A stretch of DNA of 52,886 nucleotides from Lachnospiraceae bacterium. Its GTDB lineage: Bacteria; Bacillota; Clostridia; Lachnospirales; Lachnospiraceae. The notes below the pieces were generated by a model. That model was not told the DNA's origin. It saw nothing but the letters and a program-made list of their open reading frames with translations, and made no database searches. Made by a program: the position numbers and the translations under genes. How positions within the stretch are numbered: the stretch's first letter is position 1; each line of letters starts with the position of its first letter. Of this stretch, positions 16,301-23,073 are shown one piece after another. Where the stretch lies: NCBI GenBank assembly GCA_017514845.1, contig JAFWIM010000230.1, positions 1 to 52,886 of the forward strand. The letters run 5' to 3'.

Positions 16301-18071
16301 GCGTCTCGACCATCAAAATCGTTGTTATGCCGTATTCGGGCTTGGCGTCATATACATACTTCGCAATCAGCTCACCCTCAAGGACTGACGGATCGCTGAT
16401 AAAGATAATATAATGAGGTCTTGGCACAGACGTGCCGCTTCTGGTACCCGGTCTTTCGGCTTCTTCAGCCCTTGTCCGAACAATACTGTGAAGATCAAAG
16501 AATATGTCATGTATTTCGAGCTCATTTGCGGCAAGATAACGAATGCCGCGATCCTCGGACCAGACATGGGGGAACCATCTCATGCACTCCCATTCATCCA
16601 GCACATCCTTCTCATTCTCATCGTATATGAACACCATTTTTACATCCGTATAGCAGTGGGTAGCGGCTATCTGAGCGGCAAGGACCTGCATCGTACTGAG
16701 ACACCCTCTTTTTCCCGGTCCGCCTATAAGACCGACCAACCGTTTTTCCTGAAGATTAATACCTACAGGAACCTGTTTCAGGATGCTATATTCATTTTTT
16801 ATATCGCGGGGTTTATTGGCCAGTGCATCATTTATAAGAGAGAATTTTTCTTTCGGCACCGTGATCTCGACCTGGAACGGTCTCTCACCGAGGCCGAGAC
16901 GGACATATAAAAAGTCCTTGTGGGTAAAGTTTCGGTTCCACAGTGAACTCGATCCGCGGCCATAGGAAAGCACCTCACTTGCCGATGGATACATTTTATT
17001 CATGGCAATCGTGTTGTGCTGATATTGGGACCGAAGAGTATTGGCTATCTCGATCAGATAATTACTGTATGAATTAAAGCGCAGCGCTTCATCCTCCGCG
17101 GCTTCTTTCCTGCTGTAATTCAGATTCAGCACAGCCCATATCGTTCCGACAATAGCCGCGCCGCCTGCTGTAATAAGGCCGGTATACATGAATGCGGAAG
17201 ATCCCGTTCCTCGAACGGATGAGGCATAGACAGCCATCAGACAGCCGAGCATCATCGGAATAGCCATAGTAAAGGCAGGTCCGATTACCATATAAGCGGG
17301 TTTCTGTTTTAGCTGCTTCGGTGCAGGAGGACCTTCAATTTCGACCGGTGCGCTGAATACCGACGGCAGATTTCTCGGAGAACGGTTATAATAGACATCT
17401 TCCTTCTTCTTGATCGTTTCCTCAGGTCTCTCCTGAACCTCAAGAGCTGTAAGCCTGGGGATCGCTTTCGGATTGATGTCCAGCTCACCGCAGTTCGCCC
17501 CTACGAGCAGAAGATCGCCCATATAGATAAGTCGCAGTCCAAAAAGATATATTTCATCTCCGAGACTCAGCCTGGCCGTTTCATGGATCCTTTGATGATT
17601 GACAAACAGGCCGTTCTTGCTGTTGTCCGTCACGCACCACGTGTTTCCCTGCCTGAAAAAACATGCATGTGACGTGGATGTGAGAGCGCGATAATTATAA
17701 CGGATTCCGTTGTCCTCACCGGAACCGACAGTGACCCGTCCGACGTTGGACAGCTGCAGCTTCTCCATCACGTTAAGACCCGGACTTCCACCGGCTACGA
17801 TCATATGAAGGGTTTCCTTCGTAGGCGTCGTCACTTTGAGAATCATACCGTCGACCAGCATTACCCGGTGGACTATTTCATTCCCCTCTTTAATGGTATC
17901 GCGTCCGTTTTCTACGAACTCCCACCCTCTCTGTGAACGCTGAAGAGTCACCCGTACATCAGATTTTATGCCGAACTCCCGTCTGGAGAGCTCAATGCAA
18001 TAGTCGGCATCATGAATATTCGGAAGCAGGTATTCCCTGCAGATTGTCTTGTTGTATATTATCAGCAGCAT
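13356..18071 (-). CDS. essC: EssC/YukB-type FtsK-SpoIIIE ATPase of type VII secretion
   Basis: Motor and core channel protein of T7SS in the inner membrane, 1571 residues. N-terminal part with an FHA domain (about 107-190; VGRVTVG, STSHA, NSKNGLFVN), two membrane segments (about 261-283 and 293-316), then three FtsK-type ATPase domains. Walker A motifs: GTTGSGKS (about residue 718), GGVVSGKST (about 1069) and GKARAGKT (about 1355). Walker B of the first is IIIDEFAE; the second has LDNYSS and the third VADMTD, so only the first looks fully canonical, as in other EssC proteins. The length matches EssC. GAGGGG lies 7 bases before the ATG. It is flanked by FHA proteins and the LytTR regulator. 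WXG100 tails are expected to dock on the last ATPase domain. Confidence 0.97.
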   Translation of the reverse strand: MLLIIYNKTICREYLLPNIHDADYCIELSRREFGIKSDVRVTLQRSQRGWEFVENGRDTIKEGNEIVHRVMLVDGMILKVTTPTKETLHMIVAGGSPGLNVMEKLQLSNVGRVTVGSGEDNGIRYNYRALTSTSHACFFRQGNTWCVTDNSKNGLFVNHQRIHETARLSLGDEIYLFGLRLIYMGDLLLVGANCGELDINPKAIPRLTALEVQERPEETIKKKEDVYYNRSPRNLPSVFSAPVEIEGPPAPKQLKQKPAYMVIGPAFTMAIPMMLGCLMAVYASSVRGTGSSAFMYTGLITAGGAAIVGTIWAVLNLNYSRKEAAEDEALRFNSYSNYLIEIANTLRSQYQHNTIAMNKMYPSASEVLSYGRGSSSLWNRNFTHKDFLYVRLGLGERPFQVEITVPKEKFSLINDALANKPRDIKNEYSILKQVPVGINLQEKRLVGLIGGPGKRGCLSTMQVLAAQIAATHCYTDVKMVFIYDENEKDVLDEWECMRWFPHVWSEDRGIRYLAANELEIHDIFFDLHSIVRTRAEEAERPGTRSGTSVPRPHYIIFISDPSVLEGELIAKYVYDAKPEYGITTILMVETLAQLPNACETVIETTQNGYVLYDLMDIDQEHRIPYVPDKVTGNQLLAFGQSLADIRVKELEISSEIPTSLTFLEMYNVRTLAELEVEDRWRRNRSYNSMRALIGKKAGNSDCYLDIHEKFHGPHGLIAGTTGSGKSETLQTWILSLAVNFSPEDVSFFIIDFKGGGMANLFSNLPHLAGQISNLSGNQVSRAMISIKSENRRRQTIFAQYGVNNINLYTNLYKSHEADIPIPHLFIIIDEFAELKHEQPEFMQELISVAQVGRSLGVHLILATQRPNGTVDDNIRSNAKFRLCLRVQDRQDSIDMLHKPDAAFLTQAGRCYLQVGNDELFELFQSGYSGAIYSDVQEKTHSAALITRTGKTTIVGGRKTAAYQDSGARKQKTQLDAVIEYLGQLAEKMGYAKSPQLWLPVLGRSVFLDDITEDDRHYCPGCGWYDNMKEGWNIRTVMGIYDDPEQQAQRPLALDLSENGHLAVLGGVVSGKSTFLQTMVFSLIRRYTPEQLVFYLIDFSSHMMTPFEKAPHVGGVVTELQEDKLKKFFHMLNEIMNSRRALFSGGNYNQYVQAYGIRLPAICVILDNYSSFREKTNNAYENIILRLAREGIGYGIYFVLTSAGFGHADIPTRLGDSFRYVISLEQTDKFKYMDALRRTRLTIIPESNVKGRGLAPVGERVLEFQTALAIPADSDFERSQLIEKMCLAMKEEWKGKCADAIPEIPANPTYTLLSQDPRYAAQIADTRWLPYGYKMQDASIFGIDLSRNFSFIIAGKARAGKTNVLKLMIHAAAAKKASICIIEKGGGARLELDKLSEQYGTSYVTDSAQLYQYLADLKSEFVARNKIKHALVLEGAEDQEIFDALKKERPIFIFVADMTDFMTMAYKPAQGVPPFAPFLENIADKGALHNIYLISCLKIDDAALLGGYRAYNLMTGYKKGMYLGGPLAQQRLFSFQNLGPQVLQRVIKKGFAYVSDDEEEGCGVEVVIPIAK

Positions 18072-18085
18072 TTCTTTCCCCTCAT

Positions 18086-18583
18086 TTATTTCGGAATATA
18101 CTCCAGAAATCTGATCTTAAAAGCCTTTGAGCCAACATATATCGTAGCTTTGTTTTTCAACTCCTCCCGTCCGTTGACTCTCTTTTTTTTCAACCAATGT
18201 CTCACAAAGGTCCCATTGGTAGAATTCAAATCCTGAATATATAGTCTGTTCCCGTAGGAATAGAGCACACAGTGCTTCGCTGAGACCGTCTTATCAAGAA
18301 TTCCTATTTGATTAAAGTGAGGATCATACCCTATATGTATGCCTTTTTCAGAATCAAAGACAAAGCTCTGTTTCTCCCCATCCTTCCATCTGATGAGCAC
18401 ATATGGCCTCGCGGTTACACTGTTCCAGGAAGGATCCCGGAACAGCGAATCGTCCAGTCCTTTATACTTGAACAGCACATCTGCCGCTTTGATACAACGG
18501 GCATATTCCTTTTCCTTATTGCGCACTATGATCAGGGTCAGCAGTATCAGCAGCGCGCATGCGATCACGCCTGCAATTATCAT
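18086..18583 (-). CDS. Membrane-anchored FHA-domain protein
   Basis: Protein of 165 residues: an N-terminal membrane segment (about 2-20) followed by a charged KEKEYARC stretch and a C-terminal FHA domain. The phosphothreonine-binding motifs are IHIGYD, SAKHC and NSTNGTFV, with a Lys/Arg-rich insertion (WLKKKRV) right after. Topology places the FHA domain in the cytosol. The ATG at 18583 is chosen because AAAGGAG lies 5 bases upstream; the longer frame to 18625 lacks a site. It is likely a phospho-dependent partner of EssC, whose gene starts 14 bases later, or of the kinase-linked repeats. Canonical NSTNGT residues suggest it is binding-competent. Confidence 0.88.
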   Translation of the reverse strand: MIIAGVIACALLILLTLIIVRNKEKEYARCIKAADVLFKYKGLDDSLFRDPSWNSVTARPYVLIRWKDGEKQSFVFDSEKGIHIGYDPHFNQIGILDKTVSAKHCVLYSYGNRLYIQDLNSTNGTFVRHWLKKKRVNGREELKNKATIYVGSKAFKIRFLEYIPK

Positions 18584-18599
18584 GACGGCTCCTTTAATT

Positions 18600-19076
18600 T
18601 CAAGCGGTTTTTTGCAAGTCAGCAACCAGATACTGGCATCTTCCGGTGCCGATAAAATCTCCTATGTGAAGAAGTGCCGGACGATCAAGAAACCTTCCGT
18701 TGAGCTTTGTTACATTGACCTGAGACATGTTCTCTATGATCATGCCCTCACTGGTGTCCGTCAGTCTCATCTGATTTCTGCTGATTGTCGGGTCTGATTC
18801 AAGATACATGAGTCCGGCCGGTTCTGCCTGATCTATTCTTCTTCCTATGATCAGACGGCCGACGAACCATTTCTGTATCTTGATTCCGTTTTCGGTATTG
18901 ATAAGCTCGAGACGATACGCGCCGGGGATCTCAGTCCAGGAGCGCTCTACAAATTTGACTCCTGCCGGCTGCTCATATGATGCGTTGACTCTCGTAATAA
19001 TCAGAATCGCCAGCAGGGACATCGGAACTCCGACCAATACTATGATCATAATCACTTCTATCGACAGCAACAGCAT
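18600..19076 (-). CDS. Membrane-anchored FHA-domain protein, diverged
   Basis: Protein of 158 residues with an N-terminal membrane segment (about 3-28), a linker, and a C-terminal FHA-like domain (IIGRR, SRNQM, NMSQVNVTKLNG). The usual NSTNGT loop is changed to NMSQVN, and the His after Ser-Arg is Asn, so pThr binding may be reduced or altered. It pairs in size and order with the FHA protein encoded 16 bases downstream. GAGGGGG precedes the ATG. Both may form a membrane platform around EssC. Confidence 0.8.
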   Translation of the reverse strand: MLLLSIEVIMIIVLVGVPMSLLAILIITRVNASYEQPAGVKFVERSWTEIPGAYRLELINTENGIKIQKWFVGRLIIGRRIDQAEPAGLMYLESDPTISRNQMRLTDTSEGMIIENMSQVNVTKLNGRFLDRPALLHIGDFIGTGRCQYLVADLQKTA

Positions 19077-19090
19077 ATATCCCCCTCTCG

Positions 19091-20644
19091 CTATTTATTT
19101 GAATAAATCATATTTACATAATCCGACAGATCTTCGGCAGGCTTGATTTCCCCGTGATCGAGCACAAAGACATCCCACGCATTTTCATGCATGATCCCGT
19201 CTGATACCTGGAAAACACGCGGCGTTTGACCTGGCAGATAAACAGTCACCGTTGCTCCGCTCTGGCCGATAAAACCTGTCTGGTTGAAATCAACGACCCG
19301 GAAATAATACACGCCGTTCGGATTATAGACTGTCGTCGTCTCAGGTCCGTATCCGTTCGTTTGGTCAATGTCAAGGGAAGCCATCGGACCGTCGGATCCG
19401 GAACAATTCTTATTCGTGAAAGACACATACATATCAGATCCGTTATCGGCCGTACCATAGAGGTAAGAGTCCAGATCACGCGGCGTACTTCCCCAGCTCA
19501 GGACGATTCTGACCTCTCCCATTGCAATTTCAGGACTTATGGTATAATCCTGAAATACCTGTTCGGAATAGGCACCGATGTAAAGGTCCTGTTCTTCCTC
19601 TATATACCCATCACGCGAAAGAATGACCTTGTACTGTCCTGCCGGAAGACTTGCAGTATAATTTCCAATAGCATCCGTCACGGTATCGCAGACGAGCTCA
19701 CTGCCGTCCGACGGGAAGAATTGGATACGTACATTGTCGACCGCTTTTCCGTCGACCGCGCTGACAATTCTTCCAGTACACGGAATCCCTTCAACTTCTT
19801 CATCGCTCTCATCGTCCCCGCCTGCACTCTCTATTGCATTTACAGGTACGATCGAGTTCCATGCGCCGGCAGCTATCTCACCGCTCTCATCCGATGCAAC
19901 CCTCACTTCACATCCTTCATCGATAAAAGATACAACATAGTATCCCTGGCCGGCCGAAGGCGGCATAAGGAGAAGCTCCTCCAGATTCAACTGCATAAGA
20001 TCATCGTAGCTGACAGGCATCTGCCCGCCAAACAGCAGGCTGATATCGTCCAGATGTATTTCCTCCGGGACAGCGTCAGGACTTACAGTCCCGTTTCGGA
20101 CCGCCGTCGGTTGTAAAGCGCTGTTCCTGAACACCAGATCAGCCCCCATCTCCGGCACGTGTACCGTAACGGAATTATTTGTGCCCGAAACCGTTTCTAT
20201 CGCATAGACCTGTGCATAATCTCTATAACTCATTGACGCGATCCGCTGCATCAGTGATATGTTCAAATTCGTCCGCACAGTACCCGCTTTGTCAGTGTCT
20301 TGATTCTCCATGCCTGTCAGCATTACCCGGAGTTGAATGTTGCCGGTCTCACTGACTCCGTTCTGCAATGCCTCGAGGGCAAGTAAATCAAAGCCCTGCG
20401 CGCTGTATGATCTTGCAAGACCGGCATAGGCTTCCGTTCCGTTCGCATTGAGCTTGATAGCATTCTGATACGCAAGAACCGCATTTGCATAATCACCTGC
20501 GTTATAGTAGCGGTTCCCGCTGTTTATCTTCTCTGCATACACCTTGCTGTTGTATGATCTGATGCCCAAAAACGCTCCCAGTCCCACAAGGCATAGTGCT
20601 GCGACACATGCTATAGCGATTATGACTTTTCTTCCGTTCGACAC
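19091..20644 (-). CDS. Membrane-anchored TPR protein with carboxypeptidase-regulatory-like and YfaP-type domains
   Basis: Protein of 517 residues. It has an N-terminal signal/anchor (about 5-29), two or three TPR-like helical repeats (about 40-110, with YYNAGDYANAVLAYQNAIKL), an unknown middle part and an acidic linker (ESAGGDDESDEEVEG). A carboxypeptidase-regulatory-like beta sandwich follows (about 295-370, GRIVSAVDGKAVDNV), and then a C-terminal domain with LSWGSTPRDLDSYL, typical of the YfaP/DUF2135 fold. The bulk would be outside the membrane. The start is GTG at 20644 with GGAGG 8 bases upstream. It may be an extracytoplasmic structural part of the secretion system in place of EssB or EsaA, which are not seen here; this is inference. 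Confidence 0.8.
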   Translation of the reverse strand: MSNGRKVIIAIACVAALCLVGLGAFLGIRSYNSKVYAEKINSGNRYYNAGDYANAVLAYQNAIKLNANGTEAYAGLARSYSAQGFDLLALEALQNGVSETGNIQLRVMLTGMENQDTDKAGTVRTNLNISLMQRIASMSYRDYAQVYAIETVSGTNNSVTVHVPEMGADLVFRNSALQPTAVRNGTVSPDAVPEEIHLDDISLLFGGQMPVSYDDLMQLNLEELLLMPPSAGQGYYVVSFIDEGCEVRVASDESGEIAAGAWNSIVPVNAIESAGGDDESDEEVEGIPCTGRIVSAVDGKAVDNVRIQFFPSDGSELVCDTVTDAIGNYTASLPAGQYKVILSRDGYIEEEQDLYIGAYSEQVFQDYTISPEIAMGEVRIVLSWGSTPRDLDSYLYGTADNGSDMYVSFTNKNCSGSDGPMASLDIDQTNGYGPETTTVYNPNGVYYFRVVDFNQTGFIGQSGATVTVYLPGQTPRVFQVSDGIMHENAWDVFVLDHGEIKPAEDLSDYVNMIYSNK

Positions 20645-20662
20645 ATTTTCTCCCTCCGCCGG

Positions 20663-20926
20663 TCAGACAAATTGCATTAACAGCTGCAGAAGTTCAATAA
20701 TAAAGATGCCTGCCAGCAGTATCACGCTCATAAGACCCCACGTGTCGATATTGGCCAGGTGCTTTCTGGTTGCCGCATCTGTGCTTTTCTCTGAATAATT
20801 GACCGGTACTGTCGGATTAATATCCGTATAATACGTGTGATGACCTTCGGTCTCATATACCCGGTGTCCGCAGTAAGGGCAGACCGTGTTGTTTCCTGTT
20901 TCATTTCCACAATATGGGCATTTCAT
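20663..20926 (-). CDS. Zinc-ribbon membrane protein
   Basis: Protein of 87 residues: a zinc ribbon (CPYCGNETGNNTVCPYCGHR, Cys 3, 6, 16, 19), a polar linker rich in Thr/Tyr, and a C-terminal membrane segment (about 63-86). The same type of zinc ribbon starts the LRR kinase at 3489-5993, so both may contact a common partner. The function is unknown. GGGAGGA lies upstream of the ATG and overlaps the stop of the 38-residue gene just before. Confidence 0.82.
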   Translation of the reverse strand: MKCPYCGNETGNNTVCPYCGHRVYETEGHHTYYTDINPTVPVNYSEKSTDAATRKHLANIDTWGLMSVILLAGIFIIELLQLLMQFV

Positions 20927-20931
20927 AATCT

Positions 20932-21048
20932 TTATTCCTCCCTAAATGCGATGATCCATCGATACAATAAAACCTGTGTCAGTGTCAGCAGTAAAACCCC
21001 CATGCCAATCAGACAGCTTCCTAACAGAATCCATCCGTCTCCGCTCAT
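20932..21048 (-). CDS. Very small (38-residue) predicted membrane protein
   Basis: A short reading frame with all signs of a gene. GGAGGGTAAA stands just before its ATG, the stop TAA lies 5 bases before the next ATG, and it fits between the kinase and zinc-ribbon genes, 11 bases after the kinase stop. The product starts MSGDGWILLG, has one hydrophobic helix (about 6-28) and ends in WIIAFREE. It is too short to show homology. It could be a regulatory micropeptide of the kinase or secretion complex. Confidence 0.6.
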   Translation of the reverse strand: MSGDGWILLGSCLIGMGVLLLTLTQVLLYRWIIAFREE

Positions 21049-21059
21049 TTTACCCTCCT

Positions 21060-22952
21060 CTACATCGTATATTTCCTAAGGAGAATCTTAAGTTCTTCAA
21101 GTGCTCCCTCATCTACAGACTGATTACCGGATGATACAGCGCTTTTTTCATAGATTCTCCAGGCCTCCTGTACGTGAATCCTCGCTTTCGACCCCATCTC
21201 AATCGCGTCATAGTCAAATGCCAGATACATATGGGCCACAAGATTCTCCGGATCATCTTCGAGACATTTTTCAAGCACATTAATGCTGTCGTTATATTTT
21301 TCAAGGATCCTGTAAACAAGAGCCAGATTGAGTCGGTTCTCCATAGAAACGTAGCGGTTCGCGTTAAGCCTCTCGTAACAGTCAGCGGCAAGTTCCGCAT
21401 ACGACCACTTTGCGGCTTCCGGTGCAGTGCGCACCAGATCCATATATGCCCGCCCCTGTTCCTCCAATATCACTGATGATGAAGAATAGTTACCCGCTGT
21501 TTTCAGCCAACCAATCTCCTCTTCATAGTTCGCACACGCCTCTTCCGCCCTGGCAGCAACTATGGCCGCGCGTGCTTTGGCTTCGCTTCCGGTCGGCTCG
21601 CTCATCAGCGCATTTGCAATCTCAATACAGCCCGCGTAATCCTGTTCTTTGTAGCAAATGACTGCCCGAATAAGCTGCTGTGACGTATTGGCTGCCCCAT
21701 TCGCCTCCGCCTCGTACAAAACTGTTTTTGCTTCATCAAGCCTGTCGGCATAAGACAGGGCGAGACCCAGATCCCGATAGTAATCTGTCAGGTTCACTTT
21801 GGCTGCCTTCGCGCGCTCAAGTGCCTTTCTATAGCTTGTCACCGCAGATACGTAGTCGCCTTCGGTATAATAAATATCACCCAGTATATGATTAATCAGC
21901 GCCTCGCTCTCGGGAGACCCTGCAAGTATCTTTTTATACTTTGAATCATTAAGCAGCGCAAGCGCGTCCCGCTCCGCTGTGTCTGAGACGCCTTCAGTTT
22001 CAAGATGTGTGATTTCTTTGCGGAACATCTCAGTGTTTCTCTGATTCACTCCTCTGATCACTCCGTATGTCCCTCCTGCGATCAGAGCCGCGCTCACGAG
22101 GATGCTGGCTGTCTGCAGGACAACATAGCGCTTATATCTCGCATCCTGTTTTTTTATATTATTGACTGCACGAAGCAGACTCTGCGCATCCTGATACCGG
22201 TTGTTCCGGTCCCACTGCATGCACTTATCAATTATTGCTGTAAATCCGCCTGAATAGTTTTTCAGATTTTTCATCTGTGCAAGCGGCATGACAGGTGTTC
22301 TTCCTGTCGGCTGTATTCCTGTCATCAGATAATAAAATGTCGCGCCTGTGCTGTAAATGTCAGTGCGCACGTCCAAAGCATAATCCGGAGTCAGTCCACG
22401 CGCGACCATATCAGCCATGGCGACCTGTTCGGGTGACGCAAAGTAGGTGCTCAGACCTATCAATCTGGCATTGTTTGACTGTAGAAACGAAATATTAAAG
22501 TCTATAACACATATATTATTATTGGGCTGGAGAATGATATTTGTAGGCTTTATGTCGCTGTGAACAATCGGCGGATCATTCTTTTCGAGATAGCGAAGAA
22601 CAACTGCGACCTGCCTGAGATATCGTCTGAGCATCGCTTCTGTGAGATACCCTGTCCCTGCCGGGAACTTGCCCAGATCATTCCCCTGTATATAATCCAT
22701 TACCGTGAAAACCTGATCCTGCTCTATGACAAAATCATAGATCTGCGGCAGGTATTCATGATGGAGATTTTTCAAAATATTAGATTCGCGCCTCAGCGCG
22801 TCGATGTTCATGGGTCCTAAAGGGATCCGCTTCAGAACGACGTATTTCTGAAGGTGAAGATGATATGCCAGGTATATAGTCCCGACGCCTCCGCGTCCGA
22901 TCTCTCCCATGATTTGATACATATTCCCGACAACGTCATTTTGCTTCAGCAT
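21060..22952 (-). CDS. Membrane Ser/Thr kinase (atypical) with TPR ectodomain
   Basis: Protein of 630 residues. The kinase domain (about 12-270) has GRGGVGTIYLA, the ATP-binding Lys 41 in VVLKRI, then HSD at 131 (HRD in typical kinases) and DFN at 151 (DFG). The catalytic and metal-binding Asp are both kept, so it could be active, but the activation segment control by Arg is lost. One membrane segment (about 280-300) is followed by several TPR-like helical repeats (about 340-620). The architecture of a kinase-like domain, membrane helix and helical ectodomain recalls EssB, a T7SS pseudokinase. A functional replacement is possible, but sequence identity is not claimed. The ribosome binding site is weak. 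Confidence 0.87.
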   Translation of the reverse strand: MLKQNDVVGNMYQIMGEIGRGGVGTIYLAYHLHLQKYVVLKRIPLGPMNIDALRRESNILKNLHHEYLPQIYDFVIEQDQVFTVMDYIQGNDLGKFPAGTGYLTEAMLRRYLRQVAVVLRYLEKNDPPIVHSDIKPTNIILQPNNNICVIDFNISFLQSNNARLIGLSTYFASPEQVAMADMVARGLTPDYALDVRTDIYSTGATFYYLMTGIQPTGRTPVMPLAQMKNLKNYSGGFTAIIDKCMQWDRNNRYQDAQSLLRAVNNIKKQDARYKRYVVLQTASILVSAALIAGGTYGVIRGVNQRNTEMFRKEITHLETEGVSDTAERDALALLNDSKYKKILAGSPESEALINHILGDIYYTEGDYVSAVTSYRKALERAKAAKVNLTDYYRDLGLALSYADRLDEAKTVLYEAEANGAANTSQQLIRAVICYKEQDYAGCIEIANALMSEPTGSEAKARAAIVAARAEEACANYEEEIGWLKTAGNYSSSSVILEEQGRAYMDLVRTAPEAAKWSYAELAADCYERLNANRYVSMENRLNLALVYRILEKYNDSINVLEKCLEDDPENLVAHMYLAFDYDAIEMGSKARIHVQEAWRIYEKSAVSSGNQSVDEGALEELKILLRKYTM

Positions 22953-22994
22953 ATGCGTCTCGCTTTCTTGTAAGCATTTTCCATATACCGGAAA

Positions 22995-23025
22995 CCGGCA
23001 TGACCAAATAAACTGGCCATGCCGG
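22995..23025 (-). terminator. Twelve-pair hairpin after the giant surface protein gene
   Basis: Minus-strand arms CCGGCATGGCCA and TGGTCATGCCGG (one G-U pair) with a 7-base loop, followed by TTTCC only. A weak terminator or a processing site; read-through into the kinase gene is likely. Confidence 0.5.
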
Positions 23026-23073
23026 AGTCCGTTAAAATACTGGCCTATGTGAGCCTTTTTTCTTCCGGGTTCA

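Noticed and set aside
19226-20116. Plus-strand open frame of 296 codons
   Set aside because: It is antisense to the TPR/YfaP protein gene; the residue pattern is rich in Arg/Ile/His as in frame shadows and matches no fold.
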